64,000 nt of DNA, taken from the NCBI GenBank assembly GCA_958450365.1, contig CAUEEP010000937.1, forward strand, positions 1,736,501 to 1,800,500, given 5' to 3'. Shown here piece by piece: positions 1 to 10,950 of the stretch. Position 1 is the stretch's first letter. Each line of letters begins with the position of its first letter. The DNA comes from Mesorhabditis belari. Taxonomy: Eukaryota; Nematoda; Chromadorea; Rhabditida; Rhabditidae. The translations under genes and the position numbers were made by a program. The notes beneath the pieces are model-generated. The model made no database searches. It worked only from the letters and a program-made list of their open reading frames with translations, and was not told the origin of the DNA.

Positions 1-194
1 CCAAGATTGATTCCAAGACAAACCTTCAACAAAGCCATGAAATCCCAGACAGCGAACACGTGATTTTCCATCAAAACACGAAGGTGTTCCATATTTTGAA
101 CAGATTTGTACAATGGATGAGTCTCTAATTTCTTCAAAAGTGGCTCAATTCGAGCCTCCAAACGCTTAATAGCCGTGCTTTCAACTTGAACCAT
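1..194 (-). CDS. DUF3050 protein, inverted second copy (first exon only)
   Basis: The first exon runs from ATG at 194 down to 24 and is followed by a GT donor at 23-22. It encodes the same 57 residues as exon 1 of the complete DUF3050 gene at 3513, including the family motif HVFAVWDFM. The coding exon, the donor and the first intron bases (GGAATCAATCTTGG type) all match the other copy, so the duplication includes intron sequence and is a genomic copy, not a retrocopy. The rest of the gene lies left of the window, so it may be complete or may be a fragment. The two copies point away from each other. See the entry at 3513 for the family and function. Confidence 0.8.
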   Translation of the reverse strand, partial: MVQVESTAIKRLEARIEPLLKKLETHPLYKSVQNMEHLRVLMENHVFAVWDFMALLKVCLGINL

Positions 195-505
195 TTTCAA
201 GGGATTTGATGGGAAATCAAAGGAGTTTGAAAGGAGTTTTTGAAAGCAGAAAAGTGCTGATACTCAGTTGAATTAGTCAATGATTTAAATATGAAATGGA
301 AAGTGGGCGGAGTCGGAAATGGAGATTGTGAGGAGATTGCCCTTTTTCTTCGCTTCTTTCATTATTTCTCTGAACTTTTTTCGAGGACATTACCCGAGAC
401 ATGAAATTTCCCAATTTTATTCATCAATCATTTGATAAGAAAAGAAAGGGGAAGAAAGGGAAAAGGGGAAAGTTCATTGACAAACGATTAAGATTGGATG
501 ATGCC
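1..505. repeat. Left arm of a gene-containing inverted duplication
   Basis: Bases 1 to about 505 match, in reverse, about 3200-3700. The shared part covers the first exon, the 5' flank and a purine-rich stretch around 430-470 (GAAAGGGGAAGAAAGGG type). The arms differ at only a few positions, so the event is recent or the arms are kept alike by gene conversion. The far end of the left arm lies outside the window. Confidence 0.85.
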
Positions 506-3199
506 AGAGTTGGCGTGAGATTTCCGAGCTATTTTTGGGCGAAAAAGGATTTCATCAATGATGCAATGAAAAGATGTTATTGATGAAGAGAATTGCTTCA
601 TATTTGTAAGAGTTTCAGAGCATTGAACTTTAGAGACTTTGGGATTTGTTTGTTTGGTGAATTTGTTATTCATCTAACAGCACGTTTCGAATATAACCCT
701 CTAGTCTATTTGTGGCTAAAACTGGAAAGGTGTTTGTCTAGTGTTAAACAACTAGTGCCTAGTTTTAAACAACTAGTGTCTGGTGCTAAACAACTAGTGT
801 CTAGTGTTAAAGTTAAATATACAACTTGTAGCTTTAGTCTGAATTAATCTGGCCTCTTGATAAGGCTGTCTTCCTCTCGAGCAAGTAATTACTTCAAAAA
901 ATTCGTGTAAATCTTTTTCTTTTTTACTTGAGTAACTAAAGAAAAACTCAAGTAATGGGATTTAAAAAAGTTCTTTTTTTTTTCTTGTTCAAATAAGCAG
1001 TGCTATTACTTTTCTATGCTTTTTGAAAGCTTGTAATTTAGCTTTGAAAGCTAAAGACTTGAGAGCTAAAGCTTTGAAAGCTAAAGCTTTGAGAGCTAAA
1101 GCTTTGAGAGCTAAAGCCTTGAGAGCTAAAGCTTTGAAAGCTAATAGTTTTCTTAAATGTTAGCTTTTTAGCTAACAGTTACTAATCGAATTGAGTTGAT
1201 CCCTCTCTCCAATCTAGCAAAAAAACCAAAATCTATTATGAAAAAGGTCAAAACATTAACTCAAGCGGGACTCGAAGATTGGATTACGGTAGGTTACGGC
1301 TGATTTGGAGTTGATTACGGTAGATTACGGTTAATTTAGATTGGATTACGATAGGTTAAGGTTGGTTTGGAGTGGATTACGGCTGTTTTGGAGTTGATTA
1401 CGGTAGATTACAGTTGATTTGGATTGGAGTACGATGGATTGCGGTTGATTTGGATTGGATTACGATAGGTTACGGTTGGTTTGGAGTTTGGAGCCTAAAG
1501 ACTGTTCGCTTTAGAGACAAGCACTTTAGAGACAAGCAAGCCACTTGGCCAGCCTTTAAACTCTGTTAAGCAGTCGTGCTTAACAGAGTTTAAAGGCTGA
1601 AAAAAAAATTAGAGCAGAAAAACGGTTTGTTCGACAAGAAAACTTTGAAGCCCCATTAATTTTTTTCTTTTTATCCAATCTTGCCAATTTAAAAAATTTA
1701 ACATAATTATCAATGATTCTGCGTTGAATGGTACTAAATACTTGATCGTTGGACGCTCCTAGACCCACTCATTCATAATTGGCTGAAACCTAATCGGCTA
1801 CGACATATATGTCGTAGCCGATTGAGGATTTCCGAATGAGGGTATTTCCGGGCATCCAATCAAGAGTCACCCAATTTGATGTAGAAACTACATCAAATTG
1901 GCTACAAAATGAGCTATTAGGCAAGTTTTTTGGCTGAGTAGAAAATTTTTTATAGCCATTTTAGGCTTTTTTATTTTAATTCTTTCAATTGAGACGGCGA
2001 CAATCATTTCACGCAATTTCCTTTCCCCATTTTTGTCCACAAAATCCACGAAATCCACGAAATCGAAAAATTTCACTTTTTGATGCAAGCTAAAGGCGGT
2101 TTTTTTTTGGTTATTTTGAGTACAAATGATCAAAAACAAATGATATTTTGAATTTTTACCGATTTCGTTGCTATTGTTGTGAAAATAAAAAGATTTGGAA
2201 AGAAGAGATGAAACAAGAATGACAAAAACGAATTCAATGACAAAAGTTTACACAAAATTTGTTAGGGGAGGTTAGTTTTTTAGGAAATTTTAGGAAAGCT
2301 GACATTCTTGACTCTCCAATGAAACAATTTCCGGTTCAATAGCTGTTCTAGAAAGCTGTTCTAGAAAGCTGTTCTAGAAACTGAGATCTGAACGGTTAAA
2401 CATGAGCATTGGATTGAGATCTAGATTGGCTCGATTGGATTGAGATCTAGATTGGATCGATTGGATTGAGATCTCAATCCTAGTCTAGCCTAGTCAGTAT
2501 AAGCAAGTCTAGTCAGTATGCAAGTCTTTTGTCAACTTTGTAGCTACTTTAACTTTAAACTTTGAAGTTTGCTTGGCTTTCATTGATTAATACGATATAT
2601 AATCTTTGAATTGCTAACTAGAGCACAAATTTTTTGTAATTTGAATGAGCTCTCCCGAAACTTATCGATCACTTAAACTCATTTCTAAAGTCTCTAACTT
2701 TAAAGTTAGAGTATCAAAAATCAACCCTAAAGACATCAAAAATCAAAAAACAAAACATCAAATTTCCAAAAAAGTCCATATCTGATTGATCGGCTGGAAA
2801 AGATCTCCTGATAAATGACTTGGAATCATTGATCAATGATCAATTGAACTTTCGGAGCATACAATTGAACTTTAGGAGCATACAATTGAACTTTAGGAGC
2901 GTACAATTGAACTTTCAATGTTATTCCAAAGTTATTCCAAAGTTCAATTGATTTTTGCTTGATCGTTTGGTTTTTAAGAGAATAATCTTTCTTTTCTTTA
3001 GAAGTTTCTTTAGAAAGCGAATAATCCACTTCAAAATTAACCAGGTTGGGACGTGGTTTAGGAGCGTGATTTAGGAGCATCCATTTAGTTTCCAATCTTG
3101 CTTTCCAAGAACTTTAGAAGTAGTTACATACCCACAGACAGCTAAGAACTATAAACTTGATGATTATCCAAAAATAGCCATCATCCTATCAAGATAAGA
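506..3199. other. Spacer between the two DUF3050 copies
   Basis: No convincing gene was seen. The stretch holds several short tandem repeats: a TAGTGTTAAACAAC unit at 735-810; a 15-bp GCTAAAGCTTTGAGA unit at 1035-1146; a degenerate GATTACGGTAGGTTACGG/GATTTGGAGT unit at 1272-1492; GAAAGCTGTTCTA and GATTGGATTGAGATCT units at 2340-2490; and an ACAATTGAACTTTAGGAGC unit at 2838-2915. A short palindrome around 1800-1820 contains ACATATATGT, and a 20-bp hairpin AACAGAGTTTAAAGGCTG type lies at 1555-1600. Because the flanking genes diverge, promoters for both must lie in the outer few hundred bases, but no motif was recognised. Confidence 0.6.
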
Positions 3200-3700
3200 G
3201 ATGAGATCATTTCATTCAATCGTTTGTCAATGAACTTTCCCCTTTTCCCTTTCTTCCCCTTTCTTTTCTTATCAAATGATTGATGAATAAAATTGGGAAA
3301 TTTCATGTCTCGGGTAATGTCCTCGAGAAAAGTTCAGAGAAATAATGAAAGAAGCGAAGAAAAAGGACAATCTCCTCACAATCTCCATTTCCTACTCCGC
3401 CCACTTTCCATTTCATATTTAAATCATTGACTAATTCAACTGAGTATCAGCACTTTTCTGCTTTCAAAAACTCCTTTCAAACTCCTTTGATTTCCCCTCA
3501 AATCCCTTGAAAATGGTTCAAGTTGAAGGCACGGCTATTAAGCGTTTGGAGGCTCGAATTGAGCCACTTTTGAAGAAATTAGAGACTCATCCATTGTACA
3601 AATCTGTTCAAAATATGGAACACCTTCGTGTTTTGATGGAAAATCACGTGTTCGCTGTCTGGGATTTCATGGCTTTGTTGAAGGTTTGTCTTGGAATCAA
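3200..3700. repeat. Right arm of the gene-containing inverted duplication
   Basis: Reverse counterpart of 1-505. It includes the upstream region and all of exon 1 of the complete DUF3050 gene. Homology fades upstream of about 3200. Confidence 0.85.
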
Positions 3701-5153
3701 TCTTGGAATGGATCTTGGAATCAATCTTGGAATCAATCTTGGAATCAATCTTCAAATGGATCTTATAATCAAGAGATATTCAATTACCCAAATACAATAG
3801 ATATCCTATCATTACCTCCATTTCAGGAACTCCAATGTGGCCTCACTTGTATCAATGTCCCATGGAGGCCCGTCGGGAAAAAGGATTCGCGTCGATTGAT
3901 CAATGAGATTGTTTTGGCTGAAGAGAGCGATCAAATCGGTGAATATTCTTTATAAAATCTAATCTTAGTTTTAATTTGACTAATTTTATTCAATTTCTAG
4001 GTGGTCGAAACATTTCCCATTTGGAATTGTACTTGGAATCAATGGCTGCCTGTGGAGCGAACACTGAACCTCTTCAAAAACTTCTCGAATCATTCTCCCG
4101 TCAAAAAACTGTCGATATTTCAGATGCTGCTTTGCAAAAGGTGAGAGAAAGAAAAGGAAATGATTAAACTTATCAATATTAGGTTACTAGTTGATCCATA
4201 ATCAGTTGATGAGAAGTGGAACGGCTGGGTTAAACAGCAGAATCTTCTAGACCTAGTATTATTCTTCTAACCAATCCAAATCAGACAAATAATGAACCGA
4301 TCATTACCCAAGTATCACAGTTATCCTGCAAAACAGTTTCTTGTCATATCCTTTCTCAAATATTCACCGAATCTCGAGCTTAGATCAGTATGAGAGTGAG
4401 AAGGGAAGCTCCTCTCCTCCCCTCTCACTCAGGGTCAACTCCGGACAAGATCTAGCACTCTTTACTCTTGCCACTCTCTTCTTGAACATGCTAGAATCAC
4501 CAATCTAGCTCCGAGAATCATTCATCAACTCAGCCAATCCAAAATATCGTTTCCCTTACAACCAATAATCCCTCGACTTCCAGCTGTTCGCCGAGTGCGG
4601 TGTGCCGGAGCCGGCTCGTGGCTTTGTCCGCTCAACATTTGATGCTGTTCGAACAGGAAAACTCCACGTTGTTGCCTCAGCTTTCACTTTTGGACGCGAA
4701 GATTTGATTCCTCTCATGTTCACGGGATTATTGAAAGATATGAATAAGGAAATTGGAGGAGCACTCGACACATTCATTGTGTATCTCGAGAGACACATCG
4801 AGGTCAGATTTCCATCTAGATATCGAAAGATATGAATGAATCATCAAGCAACCACCAAATAATCCTCTAATATTCAGGTTGACGGCGACGAACATGGCCC
4901 GATGTCCCTTCAAATGGTTTCTGAGATTTGCGGTGATGAGAATGATCCAAAATGGGATGAAGCTGTGATCGCGGCTGAGAAAGCGTTGAAGGTAAGGGAA
5001 ATGGAGAAAAGATGTAGAAAAGCATTCAAATATCTATAATCTAATCAATTGTTTTGGATAATTGATTGATAATTGATTGATTGATTCAAATTGCAGGCTC
5101 GAATCCAATTGTGGGACGGGGTCGTGGCGGAAATCAATAAAATAAAAGCCTAA
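3513..5153 (+). CDS. DUF3050 family protein (heme-oxygenase-like fold family), six exons
   Basis: Model: 3513-3683, 3827-3938, 4001-4140, 4584-4802, 4878-4991, 5097-5153; all junctions are GT-AG with matching phase, giving 270 residues, close to the usual family length. Recognised from the string of family motifs: HPLY near residue 27, [13 protein letters not shown] at 45-57, [52 protein letters not shown] and a C-terminal W near the end. Conserved His/Glu residues in [16 protein letters not shown] and ERHIEVDGDEH suggest a helical metal- or cofactor-binding bundle, but no reaction is established for the family. There is no signal peptide, so it is probably cytosolic. I know the family mainly from bacteria, so an old transfer into the nematode lineage is possible. 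The intron bearing exon 1's donor has a short GGAATCAATCTT repeat. The start is the first ATG; an in-frame TTG lies two codons upstream. Confidence 0.9.
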
Positions 5154-5414
5154 AGAAATTTGATCACAAAAATTAGCTTTATTTCTTTGATTCGTTGTAA
5201 ATTATTTTGTGTTCTGTTTTCTCAATTTTGTGAATTCAATAGAATGTACAGATTTGCTCTGAATATATTTCGATGAAATTTTGGATGGAATGACAAAGCA
5301 AAGACTTTTAAACACTTTATCCAATAAACTGAAAAGAATCCGAAGAGAAGCTGAAGAGGAAATCTCACAAAACATTGAAATTGAAAGTGTAGAAGTCGAC
5401 AAAATCGACTGCAG

Positions 5415-5603
5415 GGAGGGGAATTTGGAGTGAACCGCCAAAATCTTGATCAATGGTGGCTGCAAAAGGATGAGCTGGGGAATAAAGTGAAGAGAATGGA
5501 AAGAGAACGAAGGGAATTGGTGGATGCAAAGGATGCTGATTTCGACAAGAAGCTTGACCTCCAGCTAATCCAAAATTATCGATCTTATCCTTTATTCCAT
5601 TAA
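5415..5603 (+). CDS. Possible coding exon, charged helical, unrecognised
   Basis: After a CTGCAG acceptor, 62 codons stay open to TAA at 5601-5603. The product is rich in K/E/R/D with a WW pair and a stretch KVKRMERERRELVDAKDADF that would form a long helix or coiled coil. It loosely recalls RIB43A-type ciliary coiled coils, but the similarity is too weak to name. No upstream exon with a start was found; a separate 47-codon ATG frame at 5290-5433 (KRIRREAEEEIS) lies just before it but in another frame. Part of 5240-5345 is repeated in diverged form at 6420-6560 without an open frame, which argues that at least the first part is not coding. Confidence 0.25.
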   Translation, partial: GGEFGVNRQNLDQWWLQKDELGNKVKRMERERRELVDAKDADFDKKLDLQLIQNYRSYPLFH

Positions 5604-5734
5604 TCGATTGTTTAAGTCGCGCGTCGGCAAGAATTTTTGCTCATTCAAGAATTGGCCCTTTATTTTTGAAACAGTGAATGAAACGACGGTCACTAATGGC
5701 TTCTGAACCATTAGTAGCCGTAGTAATCGCACAA

Positions 5735-6165
5735 TTCTTGAACGAGAGTGTCGAGGAGTTGAACGAGAGTGTCAAGGAGTTGAACGAGGAGTGTCGAGGA
5801 GTTGAACGAGAGTGTCGAGTTGAACGAGAGTGTCAAGGAGTTGAACGAGAGTGTCAAGGAGTTGAACGAGGAGTGTCGAGGAGTTGAACGAGGAGTGTCG
5901 GAGTTGAACGAGGAGTGTCGAGGGAGTTGAACGAGGAGTGTCGAGGAGTTGAACGAGGAGTGTCGAGGAGTTGAACGGGAGTGTCGAGGGAGTTGAACGA
6001 GGAGTGTCGAGGAGTTGAACGAGGAGTGTCGAGGAGTTGAACGAGGAGTGTCGAGGAGTTGAACGAGGAGTGTCGAGGAGTTGAACGAGGAGTGTCGAGG
6101 AGTTGAACGAGGAGTGTCGAGGAGTTGAACGAGGAGTGTCGAGTTGAACGAGTTGAACGATCGTA
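5735..6165. repeat. 22-bp minisatellite, unit GAGGAGTGTCGAGGAGTTGAAC
   Basis: About 19 copies, the first few shorter (GAGAGTGTC variants). The period of 22 is not a multiple of 3 and the unit lacks stops, which explains the long serine/threonine/leucine-rich open frames on the minus strand. Confidence 0.95.
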
Positions 6166-6559
6166 GGAGAGTTGTGTCTGTCTGACTCTGTGTCTTGTCA
6201 TGAATCGATTCAACCATCTCAAGGATGCGGAAAACTCCTTGTCCACATAAACATCGCTTGGCTTTGAATCATTTTCCGAGCCACCCGCGCTTTCTTAGCT
6301 TCTTAGCTTGAGTTGCTCGAATCCAATCTAGCAGCAGCTGCAGGATTCTTGAATTTTCGTCGACCGCCTTTGATTCGCTTTGTTCCCTTTCCCTTATCGT
6401 CATAGAAGATTTTGGCAATTAAATGTATAGATTTTGAAATAATCTAATATTTTGATGTAATTTTGATGGAATTTTGATGCAATTACATCAAAAATTCGAC
6501 TTTTGATTGAATGACAGCAAAGTTTTACAAGTTTTATCTAATAAACTGAAAAGAATATG

Positions 6560-6812
6560 AAAGGAAAAGCTTTGGAACGATTGGAAACATTGGAAACAAT
6601 GTAAACATTGGAATCATTGGAATCATTGGAATCATTGGAAACATTGGAATCATTGGAATCATTGGAATCATTGGAATCATTGGAATCATTGGAAACAATG
6701 GAAACAATGGAAACATTGGAATCATTGGAATCATTGGAATCATTGGAATCATTGGAATCATTGGAAACAATGGAAACAATGTAAACATTGGAAACATTGG
6801 AAACATTGGAAA
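6560..6812. repeat. 9-bp repeat, units ATTGGAATC / ATTGGAAAC
   Basis: About 27 units in which the two variants alternate in blocks. It is followed at 6880-6907 by a short ATCAATTCG run just outside the last ShK A exon. Confidence 0.95.
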
Positions 6813-6904
6813 GCATTTAAATTATATGAAAAGAAAAGATTTATATGAAATTATATTGAAAAGAAGCTTTCATTTCATCAATTCGATCAATTCGATCAAT
6901 TCGA

Positions 6905-9432
6905 TCAACACTTATTGCAAGTTTTTGGGCAAGTATTCACGGCAATATCCGGGAAAGTGTCGCAGTTCTCGGCAAAGTTTGCGCAACTAAATTGAATAGC
7001 TTTTTGATATGTATTTGCAAGCATTGCAAGCTTTTAATTAATCAAAATTCATCTCTAAATAATAAAATAGATTCATTTCAAGGACTATCTTCAAAGCATC
7101 GATCTTAAAAGCATTGGTAGAAACACTTTCGTTCACTTTTCTTCCACTTTGTTTTCACTCCACTTGGATTAGTGAGTGAGTGAGTGGAATTGGAGCATAA
7201 TTGTCAAAATCTCCCCAATAAATGTAGAGAAATTTCCAAATTTTCTGCCGATCTGGAACGCATGTTATTCAGGGGATTAGGAATTTCTCGAAAATTCTAC
7301 ATTTAAAAATGAGTGTTGAGATTTTCAAGTACACGGTGGATTTTCGGGTTAAATATGGCAAATTTTCAAATCTGACAACTTTTCTCGAGGTTCTGGAAGG
7401 CACTCGTGAAAGTTTGCTTGTCATTTCTGGTTAAGCTTGTCATTTCTGACCGCTTGCCAACTTGACGAGCTTGCCAAAAATCACTCCCAAGTCACTCACT
7501 CTTCCGATCGATCTCCACATGTTGTTGTGGGAATTGTTGTGGTGGCTGTTGTACTTGGTGAGGCTGTGGATCCGGTTGTTGTCAATGTATCGCACAAATT
7601 GCACGTCTTCATGCAATACTTTTCGCGATCCGCATCCGTGTAGGCCGGATTCGTGCAAAAGCCGTTTCTTGCCCAATCGGCGCAACTGAAAACGAAATTT
7701 ATGTCGGTTTTGGGTGGGTATGTTGCCGCACTATAGTCTGGACTATAGTGCGGCACTACCTAAGCCTAAGCCTAAGCCTAAGCCTAAACCTGAGCCTAAA
7801 CCTGAGCCTAAACCTGAGCCTAAGCCAAGCCTAAGCCAAGCCTAAGCCTAAGCCTAAGCCTAAGCCTAAACCTGAGCCTAAACCTGAGCCTAAGCCAAGC
7901 CTAAGCCAAGCCTAAGCCTAAGCCTAAACCTGAGCCTAAGCCAAGCCTAAACCTGAGCCTAAGCCAAGCCTAAGCCAAGCCTAAGCCTAAGCCTAAACCT
8001 GAGCCTAAACCTGAGCCTAAGCCAAGCCTAAGCCTAAGCCTAAGTCCAAGCCTAAGTCCAAGCCTAAGCCAAGCCTAAACCTGAGCCAAAGCCAAAGCCT
8101 AAACCTAAACCTAAACCTAAGCCCTTCTTATTTAATTCAATTCAATAAAGCTCAGAAGATCTTAGAAAAGTTATGAAAATACTTTGCTGAAGCATCAACA
8201 CATCCATCACAAAGCCCACAACTTTTCGCACACCACTTTTTCTTCTCCTCATCCGGGTATTGGGGATTGTTGCAGAAACCGTTGGCTACCCATGTTTTGC
8301 AGCTAAAAACAATTTGTTTACTGGGGGGTTTAGTGAATAGTTTATAATACTGTCAAAGTGAATACTATCAAAGGATCCGTCTAGTAGGAGGCATGGTCTA
8401 GGCCTGAGTTCACCAACTGCTAAATCTAGCAAAAAGAACTCATTTTACAGACGATTAAATGAGTACTAGTTGATCCCTCTCTGGAACGGTGCCATTTTTG
8501 GCAGAGTTTAGGGACTTTAGGGGTCTTTTGAGAGTTTAGGAGTCTTTTGAATGGTTAGTCAAGCTCTAAAGGTTTATAAATTACTACAGAAACAATATAT
8601 TCGTCTACTTTTGATATACTTTAAAAGAACACATTCCAGTCTTTCAAATCAGACCAAATAGAGTTAGATTGGATAGATAAATCCCGAAAGTCAAAGGCAA
8701 AACCAAGTGGCACCACTTGTAGCCATTCGATTTTCTCGAGACTGACCTATGACCTTGAGACTGACCAGTCCTGGGATTGACTCTGGTCCTGGGATTGATT
8801 CTGGTCCTGGGATTGACTCTGGTCCTGAGATTGATTCTGGTCCTGGGATTGACTCTGGTCCTGAGATTGATTCTGGTCCTGGGATTGACTCTGGTCCTGA
8901 GATTGATTCTGGTCCTGGGATTGACTCTGGTCCTGAGATTGATTCTGGTCCTGGGATTGACTCTGGTCCTGAGATTGATTCTGGTCCTGGGATTGACTCT
9001 GGTCCTGAGATTGATTCTGGTCCTGGGATTGACTCTGGTCCTGAGATTGATTCTGGTCCTGGGATTGACTCTGGTCCTGAGATTGATTCTGGTCCTGGGA
9101 TTGACTCTGGTCCTGGGATTGACTCTGGTCCTGGGATTGACTCTGGTCCTGGGATTGACTCTGGTCCTGGGATTGATTCTGGTCCTGGGATTGATTCTGG
9201 TCCTGGGATTGACTCTGGTCCTGGGATTGACTGAATTTGTTCAGTAACTGAGTCAGGAATTAGATTTTTGATCTGGTACCAAATAGATCTGGTATCTGGT
9301 ATCAATTCTATCAATTCTATCAATTCTATCAATTCTATCAACTCTATCAACTTTCCCCTACCTTTCAGTACTATCAACGCACGCACTCCTCCCAGCAACA
9401 ATAAGCGAAACCAAGACAAAGAGGGTTTTCAT
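6905..9432 (-). CDS. Secreted triple ShK-domain protein (ShK A)
   Basis: Model on the minus strand: 9432-9362, 8302-8183, 7685-7500, 6986-6905; 459 nt, 152 residues. All junctions are GT-AG and phase 2, so each domain is a swappable exon cassette. A signal peptide (MKTLFVLVSLIVAGRSA) is followed directly by ShK 1. Domains 1 and 2 have the six Cys and the C..W...G.C core; a Thr/Ser/Pro linker of about 20 residues follows; domain 3 (ending CPKTCNKC) keeps six Cys but has lost the tryptophan. ShK modules are short disulfide-bonded domains common in nematode secreted proteins and astacin or peroxidase tails. Its own role is unknown. Intron 1 holds an 18-bp minisatellite and intron 2 a telomere-type array. 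The same architecture recurs at 18482-21245 and 23721-25420. Confidence 0.85.
7724..7755. repeat. Perfect 15-bp-arm hairpin next to telomere-type repeats
   Basis: TGCCGCACTATAGTC, a TG spacer, then its exact reverse complement. The same hairpin, with the same GGGTGGGTAT sequence before it and the same telomere-type array after it, recurs at 26597-26628; a half copy is at 16789-16803. Confidence 0.95.
7759..8125. repeat. Interstitial telomere-type array, (GCCTAA)n with variants
   Basis: The unit is the reverse complement of the nematode telomere repeat TTAGGC. Canonical units are mixed with GCCTGA, ACCTGA, GCCAAGCC and GTCCAA variants, so the array is old or has been scrambled. It lies in intron 2 of ShK A, so that pre-mRNA would contain UUAGGC repeats. 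Confidence 0.9.
8757..9233. repeat. 18-bp minisatellite, unit GGTCCTGGGATTGACTCT
   Basis: About 26 units in intron 1 of ShK A. In the middle, GGGATTGACTCT and GAGATTGATTCT units alternate strictly, giving a 36-bp higher-order repeat. Open frames on both strands come from the multiple-of-3 period. A short TCAATTCTA run follows at 9300-9350. Confidence 0.95.
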
Positions 9433-10394
9433 TTTGGACAATGGAAATTAGGAAAAAAATTTTGTGTTTTATCAGGGTAAAACACGCTTTTTTATATTGA
9501 AAGAAGCAGGGATTAGGCTTTTCACAATCAGATTTCCCTTTATTCTCATTCTCAGTTCTCAGTCTTTCTCATCTCGTCACGCCCAAAAGAAGCTTATCTT
9601 TTGGGAGGATTTTTGGTGCAACCCCACTCAAAGCATCAGCATAATTTACGCGTCATAAGCTCTTTTTGTTTCGGATCTTTAGCCACTTTTTGGTTAAAAC
9701 TTCCGATTGGTTTTTGTCAGTTTTACGTAAGTCAAAAATCCGAGCTTTGATAAGGTATTGTTTTCAAATATTTGACAATAACAAATAACTGAACAGTACA
9801 GAAAGCAGTACAGCAAGCTGAACAGTACAGAAAGCAGTACAGCAAGCTGAACAGTACAGAAAGCAGTACAGCAAGCTGAACAGTACAGAAAGCAGTACAG
9901 CAAGCTGAACAGTACAGAAAGCAGTACAGCAAGCTGAACAGTACAGAAAGCTGAACAGTACAAAAAGCGAACGGAAGCGGTACAAAAAGCTGAACAGAAC
10001 AAAAGAAAAAGCCGGGGCCGGTACAGAAAGCAGTACAGCAAGCTCAACAGTACAGAAAGCTCAACAGTACAGCAAGCTCAACAAATCTTCACCGATCATT
10101 TGAAAAACAAAAATTGAGCCTTTGCAAGCCTTTTGCAAGCCTTGTGTTGAATCAGGTTGAAAAACAAAGAACATCGAAGAACTCTTTGCATTGCATTGCA
10201 TTGCAAAGAATTGCAAAAGCCAGCTAAATCAAGAAGTCAAGCAGGCCAGATCTTGTCCATCCCATCTGTCTCCCGAATGTCCAATCTAGCCAGGCCTGGG
10301 TGCGCTGGGTGGATGTCCAATCTAGCCAATCTACCAGACCAAAAAAAATAACAAGACAATTCGCGGCCTGGTTGGATTGATTGACGGTTTTTGG
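9433..10394. repeat. Intergenic stretch with a 29-bp minisatellite
   Basis: No gene seen. 9788-9960 carries about six copies of a 29-bp unit (AACAGTACAGAAAG plus CAGTACAGCAAGCTG), with a broken second block at 10015-10082. The ShK A promoter should lie just right of 9432, where nothing was recognised. Confidence 0.85.
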
Positions 10395-10950
10395 CTTTTA
10401 GGAACAACTCTGGTTGTTCCCTGGCTTCTAGGAACAACTCTAGTTGTTCCCTGGCTTCTAGGAACAACTCTGGTTGTTCCCTGGCTTCTAGGAACAACCC
10501 TAGTTGTTCCCTGGCTTCTAGGAACAACTCTGGTTGTTCCCTGGCTTCTAGGAACAACTCTGGTTGTTCCCTGGCTTCTAGGAACAACCCTAGTTGTTCC
10601 CTGGCTTCTAGGAACAACTCTGGTTGTTCCCTGGCTTCTAGGAACAACCCTAGTTGTTCCCTGGCTTCTAGGAACAACCCTAGTTGTTCCCTGGCTTCTA
10701 GGAACAACTCTGGTTGTTCCCTGGCTTCTAGGAACAACTCTGGTTGTTCCCTGGCTTCTAGGAACAACTCTGGTTGTTCCCTGGCTTCTAGGAACAACCC
10801 TAGTTGTTCCCTGGCTTCTAGGAACAACTCTGGTTGTTCCCTGGCTTCTAGGAACAACTCTGGTTGTTCCCTGGCTTCTAGGAACAACCCTAGTTGTTCC
10901 CTGGCTTCTAGGAACAACCCTAGTTGTTCCCTGGCTTTTAGGAACAACCT
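10395..10950. repeat. 30-bp minisatellite in which every unit is a hairpin
   Basis: About 18 copies. Each unit contains GGAACAAC, a 4-base loop (TCTG, TCTA or CCTA) and GTTGTTCC, followed by CTGGCTTCTA. The stem is preserved while the loop varies. Confidence 0.95.

Noticed and set aside
5290..5433. 47-codon ATG frame KRIRREAEEEIS
   Set aside because: The diverged duplicate at about 6497 does not keep the frame, which suggests the first part is not under coding selection.
10395..10950. CRISPR array (30-bp palindromic repeats)
   Set aside because: Units are contiguous with no unique spacers, and the surroundings are eukaryotic with no cas genes.
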